From Gemmatimonadota bacterium (GTDB taxonomy: Bacteria > Gemmatimonadota > Gemmatimonadetes > Gemmatimonadales > Gemmatimonadaceae), in NCBI GenBank assembly GCA_947457715.1, contig CANGXK010000019.1, forward strand, positions 1 through 16,511: 16,511 bases of DNA. The letters run 5' to 3'. The position numbers and the translations under genes were made by a program. Under the pieces are notes generated by a model that saw nothing but the letters and a program-made list of their open reading frames with translations, was not told where the DNA came from and ran no database searches. Positions 7,082-14,825 of the stretch are shown in pieces; the stretch's first letter is position 1, and the number at the start of each line of letters is the position of its first letter.

Positions 7082-8011
7082 ATGGCTCGCCTGTTTCGCC
7101 GTAAGGATGAAGCGCCCAAGCGCTCGTTGTGGCAGCGCTTCAAGGATGTGGCGCTTACCGATGTGTCTGTCCTCTTCAAAGGCGTTGACGAGGGCTCGCT
7201 CGAAGCGCTGGAAACGCTGTTGATCGAATCCGATTTTGGGGTGAGTCCATCGCTGGCGCTGGTGGCCGACGTGGAGTTGCGGGCCAAGCGCGGCGAGGTC
7301 AAGACCGAGGCCGAGTTTCGCGGCGCGCTGGCCAAGGGCATCGAGGCGGCGTTGCGGAAAGGCAACGCCGATCCCGCGCTCCTCAAGGCCGGCGGCGGCC
7401 CGACCGTCGTGCTCGTGATTGGTGTGAACGGTGCCGGAAAAACGACGTTCATCGGCAAGCTGTCGGCGCAATTCAGGAAGGAGGGCAAGAAGGTGTTGCT
7501 CGGCGCGGCCGATACGTTTCGCGCCGGCGCCATCGATCAGCTGCGGGTCTGGGCGGAGCGGGCCGGTGTCGACTTCGTGGGTGGCGCGCCGGGATCGGAC
7601 CCGGCGTCAGTGGCGTACGACGCCGTCGATGCCGGGATCACGCGCGGTGCTGACATCGTCATCGTGGACACCGCCGGCCGGTTGCACACCAGTGACGATC
7701 TGATGACGGAGTTGCGCAAGATTCATCGTGTGATCACGAAGCGACTCCCCGACGCGCCGCATGAAGTGCTGCTCGTCCTCGACGGCACCATCGGTCAGAA
7801 CGCGCTGTCGCAGGCGCGCACGTTCACGGCGGCGGTGCCGGTGACCGGCATCGTGGTCACCAAGCTCGATGGTACCGCCAAGGGCGGGATCGTGGTGGCG
7901 GTGCATGAGGCGTTGAACGTCCCGATCAAGTTCGTCGGTCTTGGAGAGCAGATCGGCGATCTCGAGCCGTTCGATGCCGGCGACTATGCCAGGGAGTTGG
8001 TGGAGACGTGA
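7082..8011 (+). CDS. ftsY: Signal recognition particle receptor FtsY
   Basis: FtsY docks ribosome-nascent chain-SRP complexes at the inner membrane for co-translational insertion of membrane proteins. The 309-residue product has a very short basic N-terminus (MARLFRRKDE) instead of the long acidic A domain of E. coli. The N domain (about 20-95) and the SRP-GTPase G domain follow, with P-loop GVNGAGKTT (114-122), DTFRAGA (144-150), DTAGR (196-200) and TKLDGTAKGG (260-269). The ending (GEQIGDLEPFDAGDYA) is typical of FtsY rather than Ffh, and there is no M domain. The ATG at 7082 gives the usual start. There is no obvious SD, and upstream in-frame codons would overlap the VWA gene. The stop codon overlaps the recG start by one base. 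Confidence 0.97.
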   Translation: MARLFRRKDEAPKRSLWQRFKDVALTDVSVLFKGVDEGSLEALETLLIESDFGVSPSLALVADVELRAKRGEVKTEAEFRGALAKGIEAALRKGNADPALLKAGGGPTVVLVIGVNGAGKTTFIGKLSAQFRKEGKKVLLGAADTFRAGAIDQLRVWAERAGVDFVGGAPGSDPASVAYDAVDAGITRGADIVIVDTAGRLHTSDDLMTELRKIHRVITKRLPDAPHEVLLVLDGTIGQNALSQARTFTAAVPVTGIVVTKLDGTAKGGIVVAVHEALNVPIKFVGLGEQIGDLEPFDAGDYARELVET

Positions 8012-10140
8012 TGGCGTTCGGCGGCGACCGCGACCCGCAGGAGCGGAAGCGACGTCCGCCTGCGCGTCCGGCGCCACGGCTCACGCTCGATACGCCGGTC
8101 ACGTACCTCAAAGGCGTGGGCCCGGTGCGCGCCGAATTGTTGGCGCGGCTTGGCATCACGATGGCCGGCGATCTGCTGCGTCACGTGCCGCACCGATACG
8201 AAGACGCCAGCACGGTCACGCGCATTGCGCAGGCGGTCGTCGGCGCGGACATCACCGTGCTCGGGCAGGTCATCGCCAAAGGCGTGCTGCCCACGCGAAA
8301 AGGGCTGCGCGTGTTTCAGGCCGTGGTGCAGGATGCCAGTGGTATGATCGAAGTGGCATGGCCCGGTCAGCCGTTCCTCGATCGGACGATCAACAAGGGC
8401 GACTGGCTGCTGTGTACGGGGCAGGTGCGTTTCTTCCACGGCCGCCGACTGCAGCCGCGCGAGTTCGTGAATCTCGGCCCCGAGGAAGAGGGCACCACGG
8501 AAGGGCGCGTGCTGGCGGTGTATCCCAGCACCGAAGGGCTCTCGGTGCGGGTGCTGCGCGCGATGGTGCAGCAGCATCTCGAGCCGCTACTGCCGTTGGT
8601 GCAGGAGACGTTGCCGCGCGAGATCCTCGCGCAGGCCGGCGTGCCCGCGCTGCCCGACGCGCTGCGCATGGTGCACCGGCCCTCGTCGGTGGAGGAAGCG
8701 CTCCGCGGGCGGGCGCGTCTCGCGTTCGAGGAGCTGCTTTGTGTGCAGCTGCTGCATCGCAAGGCGAACCAGGTCGCGCGCGAAGCGCGCGGCGGCACGG
8801 CGTTCGTGAATCGTCGCGATCTGACCACCAAGCTGCGCGCCGCATTGCCCTACACGCTCACCGGCGCGCAGGTGCGGGCGATTCGCGAGATCGTGGCCGA
8901 CATGGAGAGCCCGCGCCGCATGCATCGGCTGCTGCAGGGGGACGTCGGCGCCGGAAAGACCATCGTGGCCGTCTTCTCGGCGCTGCTCGCGATGGAGAAT
9001 GGCGCGCAGGTCGCGCTCATGGCGCCGACCGAGCTGTTGGCCGAACAGCACGCCCGCAGCATCGGGGCGTTGCTCGCCCCCCTTGGCATCACGCCCGTGC
9101 TGCTCACCGGTCGGCTGAGTGCAAAAGAACGGCGCGCCGCCCTCGCGCGCCTCACCGGCGACGAGTCGGTGCTCGCCATCGGCACCCACGCGCTCATTCA
9201 GAGCGACGTGGCGTTCGCCAACCTCCGACTGGCGATCATCGACGAACAGCACCGGTTTGGCGTCGAGCAGCGCGCCACGCTGGGCCAGAAGGGCAGAGCC
9301 CCCGACGTGCTGCTCATGAGTGCCACACCGATTCCGCGCTCCCTCGCCCTCACGCTGTATGGCGATCTGGATGTCAGCGTGCTCGACGAGCGTCCACCCG
9401 GTCGTCATCCGATCACCACGGTGGTGCGGCCCGAAGCGGGGCGTGCCAGGGTGTTCGAGTTCGCCAACACGCAGCTCGAGGCCGGACGGCAGGTTTACGT
9501 GGTGTATCCGCTCATCGAAACGTCCGAGAAGATGGAGCTCAAGGCGGCCACGGTCATGTTCGCGGAGCTGGTGAATGGACCGTTTGCCAACCGACGGGTG
9601 GCGCTGTTGCACGGCCGCCTCCCCGCCGATGACCGCGATGCCATTATGCGGGCCTTTCGCGACGGCGAGGTGGACGTGCTGGTGGCGACGACCGTCATCG
9701 AAGTAGGCATTGACGTTGGCAACGCCACCGTCATGATCATCGAACACCCCGAGCGATTCGGCCTCTCGCAGCTCCATCAGTTGCGCGGACGGGTTGGGCG
9801 TGGGGCCGAGCAGTCGTACTGTATCCTGCTCGGCGATGTCGGCCCCGAGGCGGCCGAACGCCTCGGGATGTTCGCCGGCACGGAAGACGGTTTCGAGATC
9901 GCACGCGCTGACCTGCAGCTGCGCGGCATGGGCGACCTCTTCGGCGCGAAGCAGCACGGGCTGCCGGCCTTCAGGATTGCCGATCCGCTTCGTGACGAGG
10001 CCCTCAACGAGACGGCCCGTAGCGTGGCCGAACGGTTGCTGCAGGCGGACCCCGAGCTGGCGGCGCCGGCGCATCAGGGGCTGCGGCATCTGCTCACGGT
10101 CGGGTATGCCCGCGCCCTGGAACTGTTCCGCGTGGGGTGA
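8011..10140 (+). CDS. recG: ATP-dependent DNA helicase RecG
   Basis: RecG remodels stalled replication forks and Holliday junctions by branch migration. The 709-residue protein has an N-terminal wedge region with an OB fold (about 65-160) and then a superfamily 2 helicase core: Walker A GDVGAGKT (about 310-317), APTELLAEQH, the DEQH box (about 411-414), SATPIPRSLALTLYGDLD (about 437-454), VIEVGIDVGNAT, and motif VI QLRGRVGRG. The C-terminal region (GLPAFRIADPLRD) is typical of the family. The ATG at 8011 follows GGAG (8002-8005) by 5 bases; the adjacent GTG at 8008 is the alternative. The start shares one base with the ftsY stop, so the two are probably cotranscribed and translationally coupled. 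All motifs are intact, and the length is normal or slightly long. Confidence 0.97.
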   Translation: MAFGGDRDPQERKRRPPARPAPRLTLDTPVTYLKGVGPVRAELLARLGITMAGDLLRHVPHRYEDASTVTRIAQAVVGADITVLGQVIAKGVLPTRKGLRVFQAVVQDASGMIEVAWPGQPFLDRTINKGDWLLCTGQVRFFHGRRLQPREFVNLGPEEEGTTEGRVLAVYPSTEGLSVRVLRAMVQQHLEPLLPLVQETLPREILAQAGVPALPDALRMVHRPSSVEEALRGRARLAFEELLCVQLLHRKANQVAREARGGTAFVNRRDLTTKLRAALPYTLTGAQVRAIREIVADMESPRRMHRLLQGDVGAGKTIVAVFSALLAMENGAQVALMAPTELLAEQHARSIGALLAPLGITPVLLTGRLSAKERRAALARLTGDESVLAIGTHALIQSDVAFANLRLAIIDEQHRFGVEQRATLGQKGRAPDVLLMSATPIPRSLALTLYGDLDVSVLDERPPGRHPITTVVRPEAGRARVFEFANTQLEAGRQVYVVYPLIETSEKMELKAATVMFAELVNGPFANRRVALLHGRLPADDRDAIMRAFRDGEVDVLVATTVIEVGIDVGNATVMIIEHPERFGLSQLHQLRGRVGRGAEQSYCILLGDVGPEAAERLGMFAGTEDGFEIARADLQLRGMGDLFGAKQHGLPAFRIADPLRDEALNETARSVAERLLQADPELAAPAHQGLRHLLTVGYARALELFRVG

Positions 10141-10250
10141 CTCCTCGCGACGGCCCATCCGAGTCGTGATCAGGGTGATCCTGCACCGCATTCTGGGCCG
10201 ACGGGGGGCGAGATCTTGAACCGTAGCCGGGCACGACGGTGCGCCGACTC

Positions 10251-10280
10251 TTGGAGCGCGAGCGGACATCGGTGTAGCTT
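10251..10280 (+). promoter_or_regulatory. Weak candidate promoter for asnS
   Basis: The 167-base gap between recG and asnS (10141-10307) contains TTGGAG (10251-10256) and TAGCTT (10275-10280), 18 bases apart. Each hexamer matches the sigma-70 consensus at only about half its positions. Nothing else in the gap stands out except a small GATCA/TGATC dyad near 10170. No SD precedes asnS. Confidence 0.25.
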
Positions 10281-10307
10281 CACGGCTCTCCTTCAACTCG
10301 CCGTCCG

Positions 10308-11609
10308 ATGAATCAATCCAGCACCCGTATCGCCGACCTGAAGCATCATGTCGGCGCCGTCGTCACCGTTCGCGCCTGGGTCACTCACCTGCGCTCGAAG
10401 GGCAAGGTGGCCTTTGTCGTGGCCCGTGACGGGACGGGGATTCTGCAGGCGGTGCTGGTGAAGTCTGAGGTGCCGGAAGCCTCGTGGGATGCCTTTGCCA
10501 CGCTGACGCAGGAAGCGTCGGTCGCGCTGACCGGTGAAGTGCGCGCCGACGCGCGCGCGCCGGGCGGATTCGAGATGGGCGTGCAGACGCTCGAGGTGAT
10601 CGGCACCAGCCCGAACGATTATCCGATCCAGCCGAAGGAACACGGCATCGACTTTCTGCTCGACAACCGCACCTTCTGGCTGCGCAGTCAGCGCCAGGTC
10701 GCGATCATGCGCGTGCGGCATGAGCTCGAACAGGCGGTGCACGACTTTTTCTACGCGCGCGATTTCATCCGCTGCGACACCCCGATCCTGACCGCCGCCA
10801 TCGGCGAGCGGGCCGGCCTGTTCAGCACCGACTACTTCGACGAAGGCACGGCGTATCTCGCGCAGACCGGCCAGCTGTACGGCGAAGCCCTCGCCGCCGC
10901 GATGGGGCGCATCTACACGTTCGGCCCCACGTTCCGCGCCGAGAAGTCGAAGACGCGTCGTCACCTCACCGAGTTCTGGATGATCGAACCGGAAATGGCG
11001 TGGTACGATCAGGACGACAACATGGATCTGCAGGAAGCGTTCGTGCGCTACTTGGTGGAGCGCGTGCTGGAGCGTCGTCAGGAGGAGCTCAAGGTGCTCG
11101 AGCGCGACACGAGCAAGCTCGATTGCGTGTCGCAGCCGTTCGTGCGTCTCGACTACGGCGATGCGGTGAAGCTCGCCCAGAGCAAGGGCAGCGACATCGT
11201 GTGGGGCGATGACCTTGGCGCGCCCGACGAAGCGCTGATCGTCGACGAGTACCAGCGCCCGGTGTTCGTCGTGAACTATCCGAAGGAAGCGAAGGCGTTC
11301 TACATGAAGGAGAACCCCCTCGATCCGCGCACCGTGCGCTGCGCCGACCTGCTGGCGCCCGAAGGCCGCGGTGAGATCATCGGCGGTTCACAGCGCGAAG
11401 ACGACTACGACAAGATCCTCGCGCGGCTCACGCACGAAGGACTCCCGGTCGAGGCGTACGGCTGGTATCTCGACCTCCGCAAGTACGGCACGTTCACCCA
11501 CTCGGGCTTCGGCCTCGGCCTCGAGCGCACGATCGCCTGGATCTGCGGCATCGAGCACATCCGCGAAGTGATCGCGTTCCCGCGCATGATGGGAAGACTG
11601 TCACCGTAA
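10308..11609 (+). CDS. asnS: Asparaginyl-tRNA synthetase
   Basis: This enzyme charges tRNA-Asn with asparagine in the cytoplasm. The 433-residue protein has an N-terminal OB-fold anticodon-binding domain (about 15-100) and a class IIb catalytic core. Motif 2 is FGPTFRAEKSKTRRHLTEFW (205-224), and motif 3 is GLGLER (402-407) followed by TIAWICG. The segment LAQTGQLYGE (184-193) and the phrase EIIGGSQREDDYD (356-368) fit AsnRS better than AspRS, because AspRS would carry a GAD insertion and be about 580 residues. Having its own AsnRS means the organism need not rely only on the transamidation route for Asn-tRNA. The start is the ATG at 10308; no SD is visible. It converges with mazG across a palindromic terminator-like element. 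Confidence 0.96.
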   Translation: MNQSSTRIADLKHHVGAVVTVRAWVTHLRSKGKVAFVVARDGTGILQAVLVKSEVPEASWDAFATLTQEASVALTGEVRADARAPGGFEMGVQTLEVIGTSPNDYPIQPKEHGIDFLLDNRTFWLRSQRQVAIMRVRHELEQAVHDFFYARDFIRCDTPILTAAIGERAGLFSTDYFDEGTAYLAQTGQLYGEALAAAMGRIYTFGPTFRAEKSKTRRHLTEFWMIEPEMAWYDQDDNMDLQEAFVRYLVERVLERRQEELKVLERDTSKLDCVSQPFVRLDYGDAVKLAQSKGSDIVWGDDLGAPDEALIVDEYQRPVFVVNYPKEAKAFYMKENPLDPRTVRCADLLAPEGRGEIIGGSQREDDYDKILARLTHEGLPVEAYGWYLDLRKYGTFTHSGFGLGLERTIAWICGIEHIREVIAFPRMMGRLSP

Positions 11610-11624
11610 GGCCCCGTCAGGCTC

Positions 11625-11688
11625 GGGTGGTGAGCAAAAGTTCGGAGTCGTGGGTGAACCCACGACTCCCAACTTCCACTCACCACTC
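11625..11688. repeat. Long palindrome between convergent asnS and mazG, likely bidirectional terminator
   Basis: Arms 11625-11654 and 11659-11688 are inverted copies at about 25 of 30 positions. The core 11644-11654/11659-11669 is a perfect 11-base stem (GGAGTCGTGGG) with a TGAA tetraloop. On the minus strand the core is followed by GAACTTTTGC, so it is a good terminator for mazG; the plus-strand side is less T-rich. A second perfect 14-base dyad, GACTCAC/GTGAGTC, follows at 11691-11704. Read on the plus strand the right arm gives a DSQLPLTTHDSR-like peptide, which I remember as a common spurious product of intergenic repeats in several phyla. That family link is not searched. Confidence 0.7.
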
Positions 11689-12466
11689 ACGACTCACGTG
11701 AGTCTACCCCAACACGCTCGGCACTCTTGACCGCGTCCCAGTACCGGTCCTGGTCCTCCAACGACAGCGCGGTCAGCTCCACCCCATCCGCCGTCGCCAG
11801 CGCTTCCATCGCCGCGTAGCGCCGCACGAATTTCGCGTTCGTCCGGTCGAGCGCCAACGCGCCGTGCACGCCGGTCTTACGCGCCAGGTTCACGACCGCG
11901 AACAGCAGATCGCCGAGTTCGGCCTCGAACAAGTCCTGATCCGCCACCGTGCCGTCGGCGCTCACATGTGCCGCCAGCTCCTCGATCTCTTCGCGCACCT
12001 TCTCCAACGGCCCCAGCGCATTGGGCCAGTCGAAGCCCACCCCGGCGGCACGGTCCTGCAGCCGATGCGCGCGATGCAGCGACGGGAGCCCCGACGGGAG
12101 CCCCTCCTCCAGCGTTGAGCGCTTGGTCTTGGCCGCCTTCATCGACTCCCAGCTGCGCTTGATCCCGTCGCCGTACAGGTGCGGATGACGCGCCTGCATC
12201 TTCGCCACCAGCGCGCCGGCCACGTCCTGCATCGTGAACGCGCCGCGCTCCTCGGCCACCACCGAGTGAAAGAGCACCTGCAGGAACAGATCGCCCAACT
12301 CGTCGCGCAGGGTCGTGTCGTCGCCTTGGGCGATGGCGTCGTCCACCTCGTGCGCCTCCTCGATCAGGTACGGTCGGAGTGAGCGGTGCGTCTGCACCCG
12401 GTCCCAGTCACACCGGGCCCGCAGATCCCGCATCAGGGCCAGCGCGTCGTCCATCGTCCGTTGCAT
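11687..12466 (-). CDS. mazG: Nucleoside triphosphate pyrophosphohydrolase MazG
   Basis: MazG hydrolyses (d)NTPs to monophosphates and pyrophosphate, cleaning non-canonical nucleotides and, in E. coli, affecting ppGpp under starvation. The 259-residue product (E. coli MazG has 263) shows the typical duplicated all-alpha fold. The N-terminal half has EEAHE (36-40) and ELGD (56-59), and the C-terminal half has EEIEE (159-163) and ELGD (183-186). These acidic motifs bind magnesium. The CDWDRVQTHRSLRPY segment after the start is the family's usual beginning. The start at 12466 is chosen because GGAG lies 5 bases upstream on the minus strand; a Met 17 codons further out is the alternative. The last codons (VDSRES) fall in the palindromic repeat DNA downstream. 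It is divergent from alr with only 38 bases between starts. Confidence 0.94.
   Translation of the reverse strand: MQRTMDDALALMRDLRARCDWDRVQTHRSLRPYLIEEAHEVDDAIAQGDDTTLRDELGDLFLQVLFHSVVAEERGAFTMQDVAGALVAKMQARHPHLYGDGIKRSWESMKAAKTKRSTLEEGLPSGLPSLHRAHRLQDRAAGVGFDWPNALGPLEKVREEIEELAAHVSADGTVADQDLFEAELGDLLFAVVNLARKTGVHGALALDRTNAKFVRRYAAMEALATADGVELTALSLEDQDRYWDAVKSAERVGVDSRES
12081..12104 (-). repeat. Exact 12-base tandem duplication inside mazG
   Basis: GACGGGAGCCCC occurs twice in direct tandem, encoding a GLPSGLPS repeat in the linker between the two MazG halves. It is in frame and outside the metal-binding motifs. Confidence 0.8.
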
Positions 12467-12471
12467 CGCTT

Positions 12472-12475
12472 CTCC
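12472..12475 (-). promoter_or_regulatory. Ribosome binding site deciding the mazG start
   Basis: On the minus strand GGAG is followed by AAGCG and the ATG at 12466. The upstream alternative start at 12517 would run into the alr start region and has no such site. Confidence 0.6.
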
Positions 12476-12492
12476 GTACGTCGTTGGCTGCT

Positions 12493-12498
12493 TAGGAT
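12493..12498 (+). promoter_or_regulatory. TAGGAT element before alr: SD and/or -10 box
   Basis: TAGGAT (12493-12498) contains AGGA (12494-12497), 7 bases before the GTG at 12505, an acceptable SD. It also fits the TAnnnT -10 pattern, and if used as such transcription would begin at about 12505, giving a leaderless message. No convincing -35 hexamer lies upstream. The two readings cannot be separated from sequence alone. Confidence 0.35.
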
Positions 12499-12504
12499 GT
12501 GCGA

Positions 12505-13647
12505 GTGACCGCGACAATATATCCCGCCCACGATCGTGCCTGGCTCGACGTCGATCTCGACGCGGTGCGCCACAACGTGCGTCAGCTGCGCATGCGCGCC
12601 GGCGTGCCGCTGATCGTGATGGTGAAGGCGAACGCCTACGGCCTCGGGGCGGTCATGGTGAGCCGGGCGCTGGGCGTACCCTTCGACCGCACGCCGGCGG
12701 CCCCTGAGGCCCCCTGGGGGCTCGGCATCGCCTCCCTCGACGAGGCCGCCGAACTGCGCGAGGCCGGCTGTCGCGGGCGCATTGTCTGCCTCACGCCGCT
12801 GCTCGCCTCGGAGCTGCCGCGCGCGCATGGGCTGGGTGTTCGTCCGGCCTTGCACCGCGCGCCCGACATCCGCGCCTGGGCCGTGGCGGGGCAGGGCGGA
12901 GAACTGCGGCCGTACCACCTGGCGATCGACACCGGCATGGCCCGTGCCGGCGTGCGCTGGGATCAGGTCGAGGCCCTCGCGGACGTGCTGCGCGACCATC
13001 CCCCCGAGGGCGTCTTCACCCACTTCCACTCGGCCGACGAGGACATCGACTCCCGCGACGAGCAGGACGCGCGGTTCGTGGACGCCCTGCTGGCCCTCGG
13101 TGACGCGCTGCCGGCCGCCGTACTCCGGCACAGCGACAACAGCGCCGGGATCGCCAGTCGCACGCACCACTCACCCGGCTCGCTGGCCCGTCCCGGCATC
13201 GCCGTGTACGCCGGCATGTTCAGCGGGCTGCTCGGGCTGCGGCAGGTCGTGCACCTGCGGGCCCGCGTCATCGATATCCGCGATGTCGCTCCCGGCGAGT
13301 CGGTGAGCTACGGTGCCACGTGGACTGCCGCGCGGCCGTCTCGCATCGCGACGCTCTCGGCGGGGTACGCCGATGGCTATCGCCGGCAACTGTCCAACCG
13401 CGGCGAGGTGCTGATCGGTGGGGTACGTTGTCCCGTCGCGGGTCGTGTCACCATGGATATGATCATGGTTGACGTCACCGACGTCCCGTGCGTCGTCGGC
13501 GATGTGGCGACGCTCATCGGCAGCGATGGCGCGGCCACGGTCAGCACCGAGCAGGTGGCGGAGATGGCCGACCTGTCGCCGTACGAACTCCTGGTCGGAC
13601 TCGCCCTGCGCGTGCCGTCCCGGCCCCTCTCCCCGAGCCCGTCATGA
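12505..13647 (+). CDS. alr: Alanine racemase
   Basis: The enzyme is PLP-dependent and interconverts L- and D-alanine, supplying D-Ala for peptidoglycan. The 380-residue protein has the PLP-binding lysine in VMVKANAYGLG (K41) and the second catalytic residue, a tyrosine, in SVSYGATW (Y269). These positions are very close to K39 and Y265 of the Geobacillus enzyme. The IDTGMARAG stretch (141-149) and the C-terminal beta domain with GRVTMDMIMVDVTD are also typical. A short Pro/Ala-rich insertion (about 58-70) lies between the first barrel strands. The GTG at 12505 is preferred because AGGA lies 7 bases upstream; the GTG at 12499 leaves too little spacing. The stop overlaps the deoB start (ATGA), so it leads a four-gene operon. 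Confidence 0.96.
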   Translation: MTATIYPAHDRAWLDVDLDAVRHNVRQLRMRAGVPLIVMVKANAYGLGAVMVSRALGVPFDRTPAAPEAPWGLGIASLDEAAELREAGCRGRIVCLTPLLASELPRAHGLGVRPALHRAPDIRAWAVAGQGGELRPYHLAIDTGMARAGVRWDQVEALADVLRDHPPEGVFTHFHSADEDIDSRDEQDARFVDALLALGDALPAAVLRHSDNSAGIASRTHHSPGSLARPGIAVYAGMFSGLLGLRQVVHLRARVIDIRDVAPGESVSYGATWTAARPSRIATLSAGYADGYRRQLSNRGEVLIGGVRCPVAGRVTMDMIMVDVTDVPCVVGDVATLIGSDGAATVSTEQVAEMADLSPYELLVGLALRVPSRPLSPSPS

Positions 13648-14825
13648 CTGAACCCGCGAATCGCCGCGCGCTGTTGCTGGTGCTCGACGGCGTGGGATGC
13701 GGCGAGGCGCCTGACACGGCGGCCTACGGCGACGCGGGGAGCGACACGATCGGCAACGTGGCGCGGGCGGTGGGTGGTCTCGATCTGCCCAATCTGGCCC
13801 GTCTCGGGCTGGGGCACGTGGCGTCGATTCAGGGGGTCGAGCCGGTGGCGCATCCCATCGGGGCCTGGGGCACGCTGATCCCCCGTTCGTCGGGCAAGGA
13901 CTCGACCACCGGACACTGGGAGCTCGCCGGACTCCACCTCGAGAAGCCGTTTCCGACCTACCCGCACGGCTTTCCCGCGAGCGTCATCGAGGCGTTCGAG
14001 CGGGCCACCGGTCGTCCCGTGCTCGCGAACTGTGTGGCCAGTGGGACGGCGGTGATCGCTGATTTTGCCGAGCGGGCCAGGGCCGCCGGGGCGTGGATCG
14101 TGTATACGTCGGCCGATTCCGTCTTCCAGGTCGCGGCCCACGAGGCGTGGATTCCCCTCGAGGAGCTCTATCGGGCCTGCGAGATCGCCCGTGAGCAGCT
14201 GGTGGCCCCGCATGACGTGTCACGGGTGATTGCCCGGCCGTTCGTGGGAACGTCAGGCGCCTGGATGCGGACCGCCAACCGGCGTGACTACTCCATCCAG
14301 CCCCCCGGCGTCACGCTGCTCGACGCCCTCGCCGAGGCGGGCATTCCCCGGAGCGGGGTCGGGAAGGTGGACGATCTGTTCGCCGGCCGCGGCATCATCG
14401 CGCGGCATACCACCGACAACGCCGACGGGGTGTCGGCGATCCTCGATTGGCTGAATTCGGCGCCGCGTGGGTTCTGCTTTGCCAATCTGGTAGATTTCGA
14501 TCAGTTGTTCGGGCATCGAAACGATGTCCGTGGTTTTCAGGGGGCGCTCGAGGCGTTTGATCGCGCGCTCCCCAGCCTGCTGGCCGCACTTCGGGAGGAC
14601 GACCTGCTCTTCATCACCGCCGATCATGGCAACGATCCGACGACCCCTTCGACTGATCACGCGCGCGAGCGTGTGCCGTTGTTGGTGGCCGGCGCACGCG
14701 TGCGCGGCGGGAGTCTGGGAGCGCGAGACACCTTCTCGGATCTGGGCGCGACGGTGGCCGAATGGTTCGGTCTCTCGTGGCGCGGGCGGGGCACGTCGTT
14801 CCTCTCCGGTATGTTGCACGCATGA
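13644..14825 (+). CDS. deoB: Phosphopentomutase DeoB
   Basis: DeoB interconverts ribose- or deoxyribose-1-phosphate and the 5-phosphates, linking nucleoside breakdown to the pentose phosphate pathway. The 393-residue protein is an alkaline-phosphatase-superfamily member with all manganese ligands visible: D15 (LDGVG), D286 and H291 (NLVDFDQLFGH), D327 and H328 (TADHGND), and H339 (STDH). The last five have the same numbers as in the Bacillus cereus enzyme as I recall it. The phosphoacceptor motif reads GKDSTTGHWE, so the residue matching B. cereus Thr85 appears to be Ser87. SADSVFQVAAHE (156-167) and the VIARPFVG segment are also family hallmarks. The start overlaps the alr stop by four bases (ATGA), and its own stop overlaps the cdd start in the same way. 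Confidence 0.96.
   Translation: MTEPANRRALLLVLDGVGCGEAPDTAAYGDAGSDTIGNVARAVGGLDLPNLARLGLGHVASIQGVEPVAHPIGAWGTLIPRSSGKDSTTGHWELAGLHLEKPFPTYPHGFPASVIEAFERATGRPVLANCVASGTAVIADFAERARAAGAWIVYTSADSVFQVAAHEAWIPLEELYRACEIAREQLVAPHDVSRVIARPFVGTSGAWMRTANRRDYSIQPPGVTLLDALAEAGIPRSGVGKVDDLFAGRGIIARHTTDNADGVSAILDWLNSAPRGFCFANLVDFDQLFGHRNDVRGFQGALEAFDRALPSLLAALREDDLLFITADHGNDPTTPSTDHARERVPLLVAGARVRGGSLGARDTFSDLGATVAEWFGLSWRGRGTSFLSGMLHA

Noticed and set aside
7941..9632. 563-codon plus-strand open frame inside recG
   Set aside because: Arg/Ala-rich out-of-frame shadow. RecG motifs in the other frame account for this DNA.
8587..10296. 569-codon minus-strand open frame opposite recG
   Set aside because: No domain, His/Arg/Gln-rich, antisense to an intact helicase gene.
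12467..12517. 17-residue N-terminal extension of MazG
   Set aside because: It would overlap the alr start region, while the Met at 12466 has a GGAG 5 bases upstream.
12710..12727. Near-palindrome with CCCCC-T-GGGGG in alr
   Set aside because: Too short a loop for a hairpin, and it lies in an Ala/Pro/Gly-coding stretch, so it is explained by codon choice.
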